NCBI GenBank assembly: GCA_041776485.1
Contig: JBHBQE010000002.1
Span: 140,497 to 204,496, forward strand
DNA length: 64,000 bases
Direction: 5' to 3'
Source of the DNA: JBHBQE01 sp041776485
Lineage (GTDB): Bacteria > Bacillota > Clostridia > Lachnospirales > Lachnospiraceae
The notes under the pieces were generated by a model, which saw nothing but the letters and a program-made list of their open reading frames with translations, was not told the origin of the DNA and searched no databases. A program made the position numbers and the translations under genes. Of this stretch, positions 43,966-53,487 are shown piece after piece (within the stretch, counting starts at the first letter, position 1; every line of letters starts with the position of its first letter).

Positions 43966-44660
43966 TGAGGGTAAGATTTAATTTTCACTCCTCCTTTTTA
44001 GTGGAGCTTAACAGGCATATTTTAGTTTTTGATTACTATGGAAATGACCTTAACAGGCTTGGAGAAATTGATGACAATAAGGAAATAATATTTTTTGCAA
44101 GCCACAGACATGGCGACCATTTTTCCAAGGATGTTTTTAAATTTAAGGATATTTATAAGGATGTTAAATTTGTTCTTTCTGATGATATTTGGATAAAGAG
44201 CAATAATATAGATATTTTTTCAGTTTCCAAAAACAAATTATATGATATATCGGGAATAAAGATAGAGACTTTAAAGTCCACCGATGAGGGAGTTGCATTT
44301 CTTATTTCTTCAGAGGATAAGGTCATTTATCATGCCGGGGACTTGCATTGGTGGTATTGGGCTGATAATGGTGAGGATTATGTTCGGCTCTGGGGTCAAA
44401 AATATTTTGATGAAATAGAAAAGATTTCCCAGAGGCATATAGATGTTGCCTTTGTGGTACTTGACCCCAGGATGAAGTCCGGTTATAAATACGGACTTGA
44501 GGAATTTATGAAAAGAGTCCCTGATACAAAAGTGATATTCCCTATGCATATGTGGGGTGATTATGACATTATACAAAGGTATAAGAGGGATAATCCTGAT
44601 TTACCAGGACTTGACAGGGTTATGGAAATAAAAAAAGAGGGACAGGAGTTTTATATTTGA
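43965..44660 (+). CDS. MBL-fold metallo-hydrolase
   Basis: 231-aa metallo-beta-lactamase-fold protein. The metal motif HxHxDH appears as ASHRHGDHFSKDVF; later ligands are in YHAGDLHWWYW, VVLDPRMKSGYKYG and FPMHMWGDY. The sequence resembles UlaG-like short MBL proteins of Lachnospiraceae with unknown substrate. It sits between the deaminase and RNase HI with overlaps on both sides (TAATG, TTGA), so it belongs to this operon. Confidence 0.8.
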   Translation: MRVRFNFHSSFLVELNRHILVFDYYGNDLNRLGEIDDNKEIIFFASHRHGDHFSKDVFKFKDIYKDVKFVLSDDIWIKSNNIDIFSVSKNKLYDISGIKIETLKSTDEGVAFLISSEDKVIYHAGDLHWWYWADNGEDYVRLWGQKYFDEIEKISQRHIDVAFVVLDPRMKSGYKYGLEEFMKRVPDTKVIFPMHMWGDYDIIQRYKRDNPDLPGLDRVMEIKKEGQEFYI

Positions 44661-45139
44661 ATAGTAAAGTGATAATATATACCGATGGTGCCGCCAGAGG
44701 AAATCCAAAGGGACCGGGCGGGTATGGAGCGGTATTAAAATATACAGATACAAAAGGCAAACTTCATACGAAGGAAATTTCCCAGGGCTATATTAAAACC
44801 ACAAATAATAGAATGGAGTTAATGGCAGCGATACGGGCATTGGAGGAAATAAAAAAACCCTGTGACATTACCCTGTATTCCGACTCTAAATATTTAGTAG
44901 ATGCCTTTAATAAAGCCTGGATTGATGGGTGGGTAAAAAATAACTGGAGGAAAAAGGATAAAAGTGCAGTAAAAAATATAGATTTATGGAAAACTCTATT
45001 AAAGGTCAAGGCTCCACATAATGTGGAGTTTTGCTGGGTTAAGGGTCATGATGATAATGCGGATAATGAGCGTTGTGATTATTTAGCCACCAGTGCAGCG
45101 GACTCGGAGTCTTTGATTGAGGATACATTGCTTTGCTAA
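44657..45139 (+). CDS. rnhA: Ribonuclease HI
   Basis: 160-aa endonuclease cutting RNA in RNA-DNA hybrids. All four catalytic acids are visible: Asp in YTDGAARGNPKGPGG, Glu in NNRMELMAAIRAL, Asp in LYSDSKYLVDAF, and Asp in HDDNADNERCDYLA. Basic protrusion GWVKNNWRKKDKS is present, as in E. coli RnhA. It starts with TTG at 44657, overlapping the preceding stop (TTGA). A short C-terminal tail follows. It lies 15 bases before alaS. Confidence 0.93.
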   Translation: MNSKVIIYTDGAARGNPKGPGGYGAVLKYTDTKGKLHTKEISQGYIKTTNNRMELMAAIRALEEIKKPCDITLYSDSKYLVDAFNKAWIDGWVKNNWRKKDKSAVKNIDLWKTLLKVKAPHNVEFCWVKGHDDNADNERCDYLATSAADSESLIEDTLLC

Positions 45140-45154
45140 AGAGGGAGTTAGTAG

Positions 45155-47821
45155 ATGAAGTACGGTGTTAATGAATTAAGAAAAAGCTTTTTGGATTATT
45201 TTGAGAGTAAAGACCATTTAGTACATGAAAGTTACTCTTTGATACCTCCTGCCGGGGATAAGAGTTTGCTGCTTATAAATGCAGGAATGGCTCCGCTAAA
45301 GCCCTATTTTACAGGTCAGGAGGAACCCCCCAGACGCAGAATGGCAACATGTCAAAAATGTATTCGTACAGGAGATATTGACAATGTAGGCAAGACTGCA
45401 AGGCATTTAACTTTTTTTGAAATGCTGGGAAATTTCTCCTTTGGTGATTACTTTAAAAAGGAGGCTATTGCCTACGCTTGGGAATATCTTACTAAAGTAT
45501 TGGAGCTTAGCCCGGAAAGGCTGTATCCCTCAATATATGGAGAGGATGAGGAAGCTTTTGAAATATGGAATAAGGATATCGGAATATCAGAGGACAAAAT
45601 TACCAGGTTTTATAGGGATCCCGTAACAGGTAAATGCGATAATTTCTGGGAGCATGGAGCAGGACCCTGTGGACCATGCTCGGAGATTTATTATGACAGG
45701 GGGGAGAAATATGGCTGCGGTTCCGAGGACTGCAAGGTGGGCTGTGAGTGTGACAGATATATAGAGGTTTGGAACAATGTGTTTACCCAGTTTGACGGTG
45801 ACGGAAAAGGCAACTATGAGGAGCTTTCCTCTAAAAATATTGATACGGGAATGGGCTTAGAGAGGCTTGCTGTGGTAATGCAGGACGTGGACAGTGTATT
45901 TGATATAGATACCATGAAAGCCATTAGGGATAAGGTAAGTGAATTATCTAAAAAACAATATAATAAATCGGAAAAATTTGATGTATCCATAAGGCTTATT
46001 ACCGACCATATCCGCTCCGCGACATTTATGATTTGCGACGGAATATTGCCAAGCAACGAGGGCAGAGGCTATGTTTTAAGAAGGCTTATAAGACGCGGTG
46101 CAAGACACGGGAAAATTCTCGGGATAGAGGATAGCTTTATGGCAGAGCTTTCCGGTGTGGTTATCAGGGAAAGCAGCGACGGATACCCTGATTTAATTAA
46201 AAAGGAAAGTTTTATCAAGGAGGTTCTTGCCAACGAGGAGGAACAGTTTTATAAAACCATAGATCAGGGACTTAATATATTAAATGAATATGAGAGCGAG
46301 CTAAAGAGTGCAAATAAAAAGGTTCTTTCAGGTGAAAATGCATTTATGCTATATGATACCTTTGGCTTTCCTTTAGATCTTACAGTTGAAATTCTGGAGG
46401 AAAAAGGGCTTTCTGTGGATATGGAGGGCTTTGAAAGATGTATGCTTAACCAAAAGCAAAAGGCAAGAAATGCAAGAAAGATATACACATATGCCGGAAG
46501 TGAGGGTGAGTCTGTATTTGATGAGTTAAGCCTTGATATTGTAAGTGAATTTGTAGGATATAGTAATACGGAGTTTGATTCTAAAATCCTTGGTATGATT
46601 AAAAAGTCCAAGGATAGCGAAAGTGTATGTGATGGACTGTTGGAAAATGAAAGGGGTATTATTATTACGGAAAAAACTCCATTTTATGCTACTATGGGCG
46701 GACAGCAGCACGATACGGGAACTATTACGGCAGATACAGGAAGCTTTATAGTTGAAGATGTTATTTCCGTTACCGGTGGAAGAGTATGCCATATAGGTTA
46801 TGTAGATAATGGGAAGATATCATTAGGACAGATTGTTAACCTTTCTGTGGATATTGATAGAAGACATGCCATTGAAAAGAACCATTCTGCCACACATCTA
46901 CTCCATAAAGCACTGAAATTGGTACTGGGTGATCATGTTAATCAGGCAGGCTCTGACGTGTCTGCTGATAGACTGCGTTTTGACTTTACTCATTTTTCTG
47001 CAATGAGCCGGGCAGAAATAGATAGAGTACAGGATATAGTTAATAAGGAGATTAGGAAATCTCTGGAGGTTGTTACCGAGATAATGGACATTGAGGAAGC
47101 AAAGAAAAGTGGTGCCGAAGCTCATTTTGATGAAAAATACGGGGATAAGGTTAGAGTATTGTCTATGGGAGAATTTTCCAAGGAGCTTTGCGGAGGTACC
47201 CATGTTAAGAATACAGGTGAGATTTTGGCATTTAAGATTGTCTCTGAAAATGGCATATCCAGCGGAGTAAGACGTATTGAGGCAATTACTGCGGAGGCTG
47301 TATTTAAATATTTTGAAAGTCTTGAAGAGATAATTAATAAGGCCTCAAGTATAGTAAAGACAAGTCCCGGAAATATTACAGAAAAACTTTCTGCCATGGT
47401 GGAGGAATTAAAGCAGATAAATGCTGAAAATAAGGCATTGAAGGCTAAATCTGCGAAAGAGGCTTTGGAGGACTTGGATTATGTTAATATCAATGGATTT
47501 GTATTGGTGGAAAAACACCTGCAGGGTGTGGAGGCTGGTGAACTTAGAAATCTGGGGGATGAATTAAAGTCTAAAAACCCCAATAGTATTATTGTGTTGG
47601 CTTCAGAATGTGAGGGCAGGGTAAACTTAATGGTTACAGCTACAGATTCCGCCATAGGCAAGGGTATTCACGCAGGAAATATTATTAAATCCATATCTGC
47701 CATGGTAGGCGGGGGAGGCGGGGGTCGCCCTAATATGGCACAGGCAGGGGGAAAAGATCCTTCCGGCATTCCTGAGGCATTAGAACAGGCAAAGCAAGAG
47801 ATAGAAGCTATACTTACCTAG
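45155..47821 (+). CDS. alaS: Alanyl-tRNA synthetase
   Basis: 888-aa class II synthetase with editing domain. Seen: motif 1 region RKSFLDYFESKDHL, LINAGMAPLKPYFTG, RTGDIDNVGKTARHLTFFEM, tRNA-recognition part, editing-domain zinc ligands KNHSATHLLHKAL and ELCGGTHVKNTGE, and the C-terminal oligomerisation domain ending GGGGGGRPNMAQAGGK. Length is typical. GAGGGAG stands before the ATG. No T-box leader precedes it. Confidence 0.96.
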   Translation: MKYGVNELRKSFLDYFESKDHLVHESYSLIPPAGDKSLLLINAGMAPLKPYFTGQEEPPRRRMATCQKCIRTGDIDNVGKTARHLTFFEMLGNFSFGDYFKKEAIAYAWEYLTKVLELSPERLYPSIYGEDEEAFEIWNKDIGISEDKITRFYRDPVTGKCDNFWEHGAGPCGPCSEIYYDRGEKYGCGSEDCKVGCECDRYIEVWNNVFTQFDGDGKGNYEELSSKNIDTGMGLERLAVVMQDVDSVFDIDTMKAIRDKVSELSKKQYNKSEKFDVSIRLITDHIRSATFMICDGILPSNEGRGYVLRRLIRRGARHGKILGIEDSFMAELSGVVIRESSDGYPDLIKKESFIKEVLANEEEQFYKTIDQGLNILNEYESELKSANKKVLSGENAFMLYDTFGFPLDLTVEILEEKGLSVDMEGFERCMLNQKQKARNARKIYTYAGSEGESVFDELSLDIVSEFVGYSNTEFDSKILGMIKKSKDSESVCDGLLENERGIIITEKTPFYATMGGQQHDTGTITADTGSFIVEDVISVTGGRVCHIGYVDNGKISLGQIVNLSVDIDRRHAIEKNHSATHLLHKALKLVLGDHVNQAGSDVSADRLRFDFTHFSAMSRAEIDRVQDIVNKEIRKSLEVVTEIMDIEEAKKSGAEAHFDEKYGDKVRVLSMGEFSKELCGGTHVKNTGEILAFKIVSENGISSGVRRIEAITAEAVFKYFESLEEIINKASSIVKTSPGNITEKLSAMVEELKQINAENKALKAKSAKEALEDLDYVNINGFVLVEKHLQGVEAGELRNLGDELKSKNPNSIIVLASECEGRVNLMVTATDSAIGKGIHAGNIIKSISAMVGGGGGGRPNMAQAGGKDPSGIPEALEQAKQEIEAILT

Positions 47822-47856
47822 AACAATTTAAGATTCAGTAAAGTTAGGAGTATAAT

Positions 47857-49227
47857 TTGAGAGAAAATAAAATGGGAGTTATGCCTGTTGGCAGGCTCCT
47901 CTTTACAATGAGTATACCAATGATCGCCTCCATGATGGTACAGGCGCTTTATAATATTGTAGATTCAGTTTTTGTGGCAATGGTAAATGAGGAAGCGCTT
48001 ACAGCAGTTTCCTTGGCATTTCCCATACAAAATCTGATGATTTCACTTGGAGTCGGCACAGGTGCAGGTGTAAATGCCCTTTGTGCCAGATATTTAGGTG
48101 CAAAGGACAATGAAAAGGCTGACTCTGTTGCGAGGCATGGCATAATTTTATCTATACTGACCTCTATATTTTTTATGGGACTTATTCTTTTATTTACCAA
48201 GCCTTTTTACAGGAGCTTTACCAGTGACCCTGTAATCTATAATTATAGTTTGGACTATACTTATATTGTGGGATTTTTCTGCGTAGGTATTATGATTCAG
48301 ACAATGTTTGAAAAAATACTGCAATCTACGGGCAGAACCTTTTATTCCATGGTGGCACAGATGGTAGGGGCAGTTATAAATATAATATTGGATCCAATCT
48401 TTATATTTGGAATGTTTGGAATCCCAAGACTGGAGGTAAAGGGAGCTGCCATTGCTACAGTTATAGGTCAAATTTGTGGTGGAACTGTGGCAATATATTT
48501 GGTGCTTCGGAAAAATCCGGAGATTAAAATATCATTTAAGAATTTTAAGATACAGCCCGGTATAATATTCGGCATTTACCAAATTGGTATCCCGATTATT
48601 ATTCTGTCCTCTGTTGGAAGTATAATGAGCTATGGCTTTAACAAAATATTGATTGGATTTTCCTCAACAGCAGCAGCTGTTTTTGGTGCATATTTTAAGC
48701 TGCAGTCCTTTGTGTTTATGACGATTTTTGGAATAGACAATGGTTTAATTCCCATTGTAGCCTATAATTTTGGCGCCTCAAAGCCTAAGCGTATCTTAGA
48801 GGTGATGAAATACGCATATATTTCAGTATTTATTATTATGTTTTTAGGATTTCTATCCTTCCAGATTCTTCCCAAAACAATGCTTTCTTTCTTTTCAGCT
48901 TCAGCGGATATGTTAGAAATAGGAGTTCCTGCACTTCGAGCAGTATCATGGCATTTTTGTATAGCAGGATTTTGTATTGTAACGGGAGGTCTGTTTCAAG
49001 CCTTAGGCAGGGCAGTTTATTCCATGGTAAACTCCATATTAAGACAGCTTCTTTTAATACTTCCTGTGGCATACATATTGGCAAAGGTTTATGGTCTTTA
49101 TGCTCTATGGTGGGCATTTCCCATATCGGAAGTTGGAGCAGGACTTGTAACATTATATTTCCTTATCAAGGTGAATAAGGAAATAATAAAGCCTATGATG
49201 GAAAAATCAGCGGGAGCAGAGCAATGA
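47857..49227 (+). CDS. MATE-family multidrug/organic cation antiporter
   Basis: 456-aa membrane transporter with about 12 helices, exporting organic cations or similar compounds in exchange for Na+ or H+. Family landmarks: VGRLLFTMSIPMIASMMVQA, LYNIVDSVFVA, GVGTGAGVNALCARYLGA, FGIPRLEVKGAAIATVIGQ and GLIPIVAYNFGASK. It starts with TTG behind TAGGAG (47844). It overlaps the DUF4422 gene as ATGA. Substrate unknown. Confidence 0.9.
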   Translation: MRENKMGVMPVGRLLFTMSIPMIASMMVQALYNIVDSVFVAMVNEEALTAVSLAFPIQNLMISLGVGTGAGVNALCARYLGAKDNEKADSVARHGIILSILTSIFFMGLILLFTKPFYRSFTSDPVIYNYSLDYTYIVGFFCVGIMIQTMFEKILQSTGRTFYSMVAQMVGAVINIILDPIFIFGMFGIPRLEVKGAAIATVIGQICGGTVAIYLVLRKNPEIKISFKNFKIQPGIIFGIYQIGIPIIILSSVGSIMSYGFNKILIGFSSTAAAVFGAYFKLQSFVFMTIFGIDNGLIPIVAYNFGASKPKRILEVMKYAYISVFIIMFLGFLSFQILPKTMLSFFSASADMLEIGVPALRAVSWHFCIAGFCIVTGGLFQALGRAVYSMVNSILRQLLLILPVAYILAKVYGLYALWWAFPISEVGAGLVTLYFLIKVNKEIIKPMMEKSAGAEQ

Positions 49228-50372
49228 AAATATATGTGATGACTCACAAACCCTTTGTCACCCCAAAGGAGGAAATATATATACCCCTCCATGTAGGCAG
49301 AGAAATATCTAAGGATTTAGGGTATCCGGGGGATAATACAGGAGAAAACATATCGGAGCTAAACCCATATTTTGGTGAGCTTACAGGATTTTATTGGATA
49401 TGGCAAAACGATAAAGACAGTGACTATATTGGGATTTGCCACTATAGACGGTTCTACTTGAATGATGAAGGCAATATTATGGATGAGGCTGCCTTTAGGA
49501 ATATTTTAGGCAGATATGACTGTATAACTTCAGATTTGCTGGTAAGTAAAAAAAATAATTACGAGGGATATATTTCCTCCCATAATGAAAAAGATTTACA
49601 TATATTAAAAAATTCTTTAATACAACTCTATCCGAAATATGAAAGCTCTTACGATGATTATATGGCAGATTACAGCTCCTGTTATTCTAATTTGTGCGTC
49701 ATGCCGAGAGATATGTATCAGGATTATTGTAATTGGCTCTTTAGTATATTGTTTCAAGCCTCAGAAGCTATAGATGTGTCGGATTATGATCTTTATCACA
49801 AAAGAATATACGGATTCCTATCGGAAATGCTTTTGGATATATATATTCGCCATAATAGGTACAATGTGTATAGAAATCCCGTGGGAACCTTTGGTGATAA
49901 AGCGGAAACAAATGAATTAATAAGTGCTGTTGGGATTTTGGTAGGTGAGGGGAAATATAAGGAGGCAAGAGGTTTGTGTGAGGATATAATAAATATCCGA
50001 CCGGATATTATGCTTCCTATGTCCGACAGCAAAAGGAGAGTGCCCATAGTCCAGCATATTACCTGTATCCTGGATTTGGAAAATCAGGCAGGATATGAGG
50101 GCATGATTAGTGTATCCAATGATATGGGAAAGCTGATAGAGTATTATAGGTGTGTTCATAGGATTTTATCCAGTGAAATATCCGAAGAAAATATAGATTA
50201 TCTTTTAAACAGTAAATTTTCACCATATATGGCAATGGTTATGATAGTTAATGATATTGCCAGGGGCATAGATGAAAATCCTATAGACAGAGATAGGGCA
50301 GTGGAAAATTTAAAAAGGGTTTTTTATAATGATGAGTACGCATTATTTGAAAAGCTTATAAATAGTCTGTAA
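49224..50372 (+). CDS. DUF4422-domain protein, probable glycosyltransferase-like
   Basis: 382 aa. Residues ~1-225 match the DUF4422 family: IYVMTHKPFVTPKEEIYIPL, NISELNPYFGELTGFYWIW, YIGICHYRRFYL and NLCVMPRDMYQDY. Such proteins occur in capsule and exopolysaccharide clusters, where a sugar-transfer role is presumed. Residues ~230-382 are a helical extension of unknown role (AVGILVGEGKYKEARGL), which could be TPR-like. Coupled to the MATE gene by a 4-base overlap, although no other polysaccharide gene is near. Confidence 0.8.
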   Translation: MKIYVMTHKPFVTPKEEIYIPLHVGREISKDLGYPGDNTGENISELNPYFGELTGFYWIWQNDKDSDYIGICHYRRFYLNDEGNIMDEAAFRNILGRYDCITSDLLVSKKNNYEGYISSHNEKDLHILKNSLIQLYPKYESSYDDYMADYSSCYSNLCVMPRDMYQDYCNWLFSILFQASEAIDVSDYDLYHKRIYGFLSEMLLDIYIRHNRYNVYRNPVGTFGDKAETNELISAVGILVGEGKYKEARGLCEDIINIRPDIMLPMSDSKRRVPIVQHITCILDLENQAGYEGMISVSNDMGKLIEYYRCVHRILSSEISEENIDYLLNSKFSPYMAMVMIVNDIARGIDENPIDRDRAVENLKRVFYNDEYALFEKLINSL

Positions 50373-50439
50373 AGGTCTATAATAGATCTTTGCAGGCTGT
50401 CAGGGATTTTAATTTTTATAAAAAATCTGTAAGTAGTCA

Positions 50440-50468
50440 AGCATGAATTTACATCAGGTTAGTATAAT
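50440..50468 (+). promoter_or_regulatory. Candidate promoter of dut
   Basis: A perfect TATAAT (50463-50468) lies 69 bases before the dUTPase start; the -35 region (AGCATG at 50440-50445) is poor. The rest of 50373-50537 shows no recognised structure. Confidence 0.35.
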
Positions 50469-50537
50469 AAAATATGGTTAATTGCGAACAAAAGAAGCTT
50501 TAAAACATTTAAAAATATAGAAAGGATACCGGATAAA

Positions 50538-50969
50538 ATGGAAATTAAGATTAAATATCATTCTGATAAAATAGATAAGCTAAAATATATTGACGGCAAA
50601 AGTGATTGGATAGATTTAAGAAGTGCAGAATCCGTGGAACTTAAACAGGGAGATTTTAAGCTGATTGATTTGGGAGTTTCAGTACAGCTTCCCCAGGGCT
50701 ATGAGATGATAGTAGCTCCCCGCTCATCTATGTTTAAAAACTTTGGGTTAATCCAAACAAACGGAATAGGAATTATTGATGAAAGCTATTGCTCTGATGA
50801 TGATCGTTTAATGCTTCCGGTGCTTGCAATGCGTGATACTAAAATAAATATTAATGATAGACTTTGCCAATTCAGAATATTTAAACACCAGCCTGCCATT
50901 GAATTTAATGAGATGGAGTCTCTGGGCAATCCCACAAGGGGAGGATTCGGCTCTACGGGAGTAGATTAA
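50538..50969 (+). CDS. dut: dUTP diphosphatase
   Basis: 143-aa trimeric dUTPase converting dUTP to dUMP, keeping uracil out of DNA. Motifs: LIDLGVSVQLPQGYEMIVAPRS in part (motif 1-2: APRSSMFKN), NGIGIIDESYCSDDD (motif 3 with catalytic Asp), NDRLCQFRI (motif 4) and GGFGSTGVD (motif 5, phosphate-contacting tail). It is of the clostridial type in which motif 3 reads DESYCSDDD instead of DxxYRGE. Monocistronic. The uracil-DNA glycosylase gene at 62710 has a complementary role. Confidence 0.92.
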   Translation: MEIKIKYHSDKIDKLKYIDGKSDWIDLRSAESVELKQGDFKLIDLGVSVQLPQGYEMIVAPRSSMFKNFGLIQTNGIGIIDESYCSDDDRLMLPVLAMRDTKININDRLCQFRIFKHQPAIEFNEMESLGNPTRGGFGSTGVD

Positions 50970-51012
50970 TGAAATATCAATATTTTAATCATATGTATTT
51001 ATATAAAATTTT

Positions 51013-51885
51013 TTAGAACCTTTTATTTTGTAAATATTTCAGTAGGGTCTGACTCACCACCGAGCTTGCAGTTTTAGAAAAAGCAAGTCCAAGTGTTCGA
51101 CAGCATGCGGGCTCCAGTGGGCGCGATACAACACCCGGGCAGCCAAATGCCCGTAAAACCAGCTCTTGAGAGATGGTTACACCCAATCCGCTGCGTACAA
51201 ACGCCATAATAAGGGTATCATCCCGAAAACTATATACAATATTGGGCTTTACCGGGCATTTGAGCATTAGATGTTGGATGTCGTTGTCACAGCCGGGGGT
51301 TTCTATAATGAGCGGATACTGAAACAGATTGGGCAGTGTCACGCTTTGCTGTGTTGTAAGCGGATGATTTTCAGGGAAGACTGCGCAAAGCGGGTCATCC
51401 CAAAGCGGATAAAACTTTAAATTCTCCGTCATGATAGATGAGAGAAAGCCACAGTCCACCTGTCCGTGAATGATCCAGTCCCGAATCTCATCATAATTTC
51501 CGTCAAGAATCTCTACCTCTACTTTCGGATAGTTTTCTCTGAAATAATGCACGATCTTTGGCATTCTGAGAGTAGTTATGCTGGAAATACTGCCTACCCG
51601 CAGTTTGCCTTCGATTTTATGATTGATATTGAAGGCTGCCTGTCTTAGTCGGGCTTTTTGATTTGCCATTTCCTGAATATAAGGCAGAAGACGCGAGCCG
51701 TTGTCGGTTAGAGTTACACCCCTGTTGATACGGGCAAACAGCTGCACACCCAGCTCTTCTTCCAGTCCTGCCATCATCTGACTGATACCGGACTGAGTAT
51801 AGTTCAAAGCATCTGCTGCCTTGGAGAAACTGCCGGTTTCACATATTTTCAAAAATATCTCGTAGCGGTCTTTTTGTTCACGCAT
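51013..51885 (-). CDS. LysR-family transcriptional regulator
   Basis: 290-aa LysR regulator. N-terminal winged helix-turn-helix: RYEIFLKICETGSFSKAADA, LNYTQSGISQMMAGLEEELG; then the substrate-binding domain (LRVGSISSITTLRMPKIVHY, GYPLIIETPGCDN-like, VRSGLGVTISQEL). The start at 51885 follows GGGAGG on the minus strand; the upstream ATG at 51900 lacks one. It diverges from the NSS symporter gene, so it most likely controls it in response to the transported amine or amino acid. Base composition is richer in G+C than flanking genes. Confidence 0.9.
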   Translation of the reverse strand: MREQKDRYEIFLKICETGSFSKAADALNYTQSGISQMMAGLEEELGVQLFARINRGVTLTDNGSRLLPYIQEMANQKARLRQAAFNINHKIEGKLRVGSISSITTLRMPKIVHYFRENYPKVEVEILDGNYDEIRDWIIHGQVDCGFLSSIMTENLKFYPLWDDPLCAVFPENHPLTTQQSVTLPNLFQYPLIIETPGCDNDIQHLMLKCPVKPNIVYSFRDDTLIMAFVRSGLGVTISQELVLRAFGCPGVVSRPLEPACCRTLGLAFSKTASSVVSQTLLKYLQNKRF

Positions 51886-51916
51886 AAAAATACCTCCCAT
51901 TAGTAAAATTTATATG

Positions 51917-51958
51917 GCATAGTAGAAACATTAAGTTTATTAATATAATATCCTATGC
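51917..51958. promoter_or_regulatory. Divergent LysR-symporter control region
   Basis: GCATAG (51917-51922) and CTATGC (51953-51958) form an inverted repeat around a TATAAT (51944-51949) that lacks a good -35, as expected for an activator-dependent promoter. LysR binding is inference. Confidence 0.35.
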
Positions 51959-51999
51959 TATTCTATATTGCAAAAATAAAGTATAGGAGTTTGAAAATT

Positions 52000-53391
52000 A
52001 TGGAAAAGAAATCAAGCAGTTTCTCTGGACAAATTGGCTTCGTCCTCGCTGCCGCCGGAAGTGCGGTGGGCGTTGGCAACCTGTGGAGGTTTCCGTACCT
52101 CGCCGCAAAGAATGGAGGCGGTCTGTTTTTATTGGTGTATCTATTTTTGGTACTGACCTTTGGTTTTACCTTGCTGTCCTCGGATATTGCTATTGGTCGT
52201 CGAACGAAGCAAAGTGCTATACGTGCTTACGAAACTATGAGGCCGAAATGGAAATTTCTCGGTATTTTAACCTTTCTGGTGCCTGTTTTTATTATGACTT
52301 ATTATGCGGTAATCGGCGGATGGGTTACAAAGTACGCTGTGGTATATTTAACCGGTAACTCTGCCGCTGCTGCTGAGGATGGCTATTTCATCAGCTTCAT
52401 CACCTCTCCGGTGTCACCGGTAGTGTTTGCACTGCTTTTTATGGGTGTGACAGCTTTTATAGTGTACAATGGTATTGAAAGTGGTATTGAACGGGTATCA
52501 CGTTATATGATGCCGATTTTGATGGTGTTGGTGATGGTGATTGCAGGATACTCGCTGACTCTGCAGCATGAGGACGCTTCAGGTAAGATACGTACAGGTC
52601 TGGAAGGTCTGTGCTATTATCTGACACCACACATTGATGGGCTGAACGTAAGCCGCTTTTTGCAGATATTACTGGACGCTATGAGTCAGCTGTTTTTCTC
52701 TCTCAGTGTGTCTATGGGAATTATGATTACCTATGGTTCTTACGTGAAACCTGAAGTGAACCTGAACAAGGCGATTAACCAAATTGAAATTTTTGATACT
52801 GGAGTGGCTTTGCTGGCAGGTGCCATGATTATCCCGGCTGTGTATGTGTTTTCCGGTACAGACGGTATGAGTGCAGGTCCAAGCCTAATGTTTATTACTC
52901 TTCCGAAGGTGTTCAATGCAATGGGCGGGGCAGGTGTTTTTATAGGAATCTTGTTTTTTATCACAGCTATTTTTGCCACCCTGACTTCTTGTATCTCAGT
53001 CCTGGAATCTATCACTTCCAACTGCATGGATATTTTTCACACCGGACGAAAAAAGACTGTGTTAGTGCTAACAGTAATCTATCTGGCAGCATCTGCCATT
53101 ATTGCCCTGGGCTATAGTATATTCTACTTTGAAGTACAGCTTCCTAACGGCTCTGTGGGTCAGTTATTGGATATCATGGACTATATCAGCAACAGTGTTA
53201 TGCTGCCGTTCATTGCTTTTTTGTCTACGCTTTTCATTGGCTGGATTATGACACCGGATTATGTCACTGACGAGATACAGCTAAACGGCGAAAGCTTTCG
53301 CCGTAAGAAACTTTATATGGCGATGATTCGCTATATTGCTCCGATGATGATGTTAGTTCTATTCCTGCAATCAACAGGAATTTTATCTTAA
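52000..53391 (+). CDS. Sodium-dependent transporter, NSS (neurotransmitter:sodium symporter) family
   Basis: 463-aa symporter of the LeuT fold moving an amino acid or amine into the cell with Na+. Landmarks: SGQIGFVLAAAGSAVGVGNL, WRFPYLAAKNGGGLFLLVY (first helix, Na+ and substrate site), GIESGIERVSRYMMPILM, SQLFFSLSVSMGIMITYGSY and NCMDIF. About eleven helices. ATG 52000 follows TAGGAG; the open frame to 51955 has no signal. Codon use is more G+C-rich than the surrounding genes (e.g. 52021-52080), which with the adjacent LysR gene suggests joint horizontal acquisition. Confidence 0.92.
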   Translation: MEKKSSSFSGQIGFVLAAAGSAVGVGNLWRFPYLAAKNGGGLFLLVYLFLVLTFGFTLLSSDIAIGRRTKQSAIRAYETMRPKWKFLGILTFLVPVFIMTYYAVIGGWVTKYAVVYLTGNSAAAAEDGYFISFITSPVSPVVFALLFMGVTAFIVYNGIESGIERVSRYMMPILMVLVMVIAGYSLTLQHEDASGKIRTGLEGLCYYLTPHIDGLNVSRFLQILLDAMSQLFFSLSVSMGIMITYGSYVKPEVNLNKAINQIEIFDTGVALLAGAMIIPAVYVFSGTDGMSAGPSLMFITLPKVFNAMGGAGVFIGILFFITAIFATLTSCISVLESITSNCMDIFHTGRKKTVLVLTVIYLAASAIIALGYSIFYFEVQLPNGSVGQLLDIMDYISNSVMLPFIAFLSTLFIGWIMTPDYVTDEIQLNGESFRRKKLYMAMIRYIAPMMMLVLFLQSTGILS

Positions 53392-53460
53392 AACAGTGAA
53401 CTATTTCACTATGAGACTTTGTGCAAAATTGCTACAGCACATCAAGGTTTCAAGATACAA

Positions 53461-53487
53461 TGCTCCGCTTACTGATTAAGCGGAGTA
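53461..53487. terminator. Hairpin after the symporter gene
   Basis: CTCCGCTTA (53463-53471) pairs with TAAGCGGAG (53477-53485), loop CTGAT, extended by two outer pairs. No T-run on the plus strand. A 6-bp hairpin AGTGAA/TTCACT (53395-53410) lies nearer the stop. Between 53488 and 53745 nothing recognisable is seen. Confidence 0.5.
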
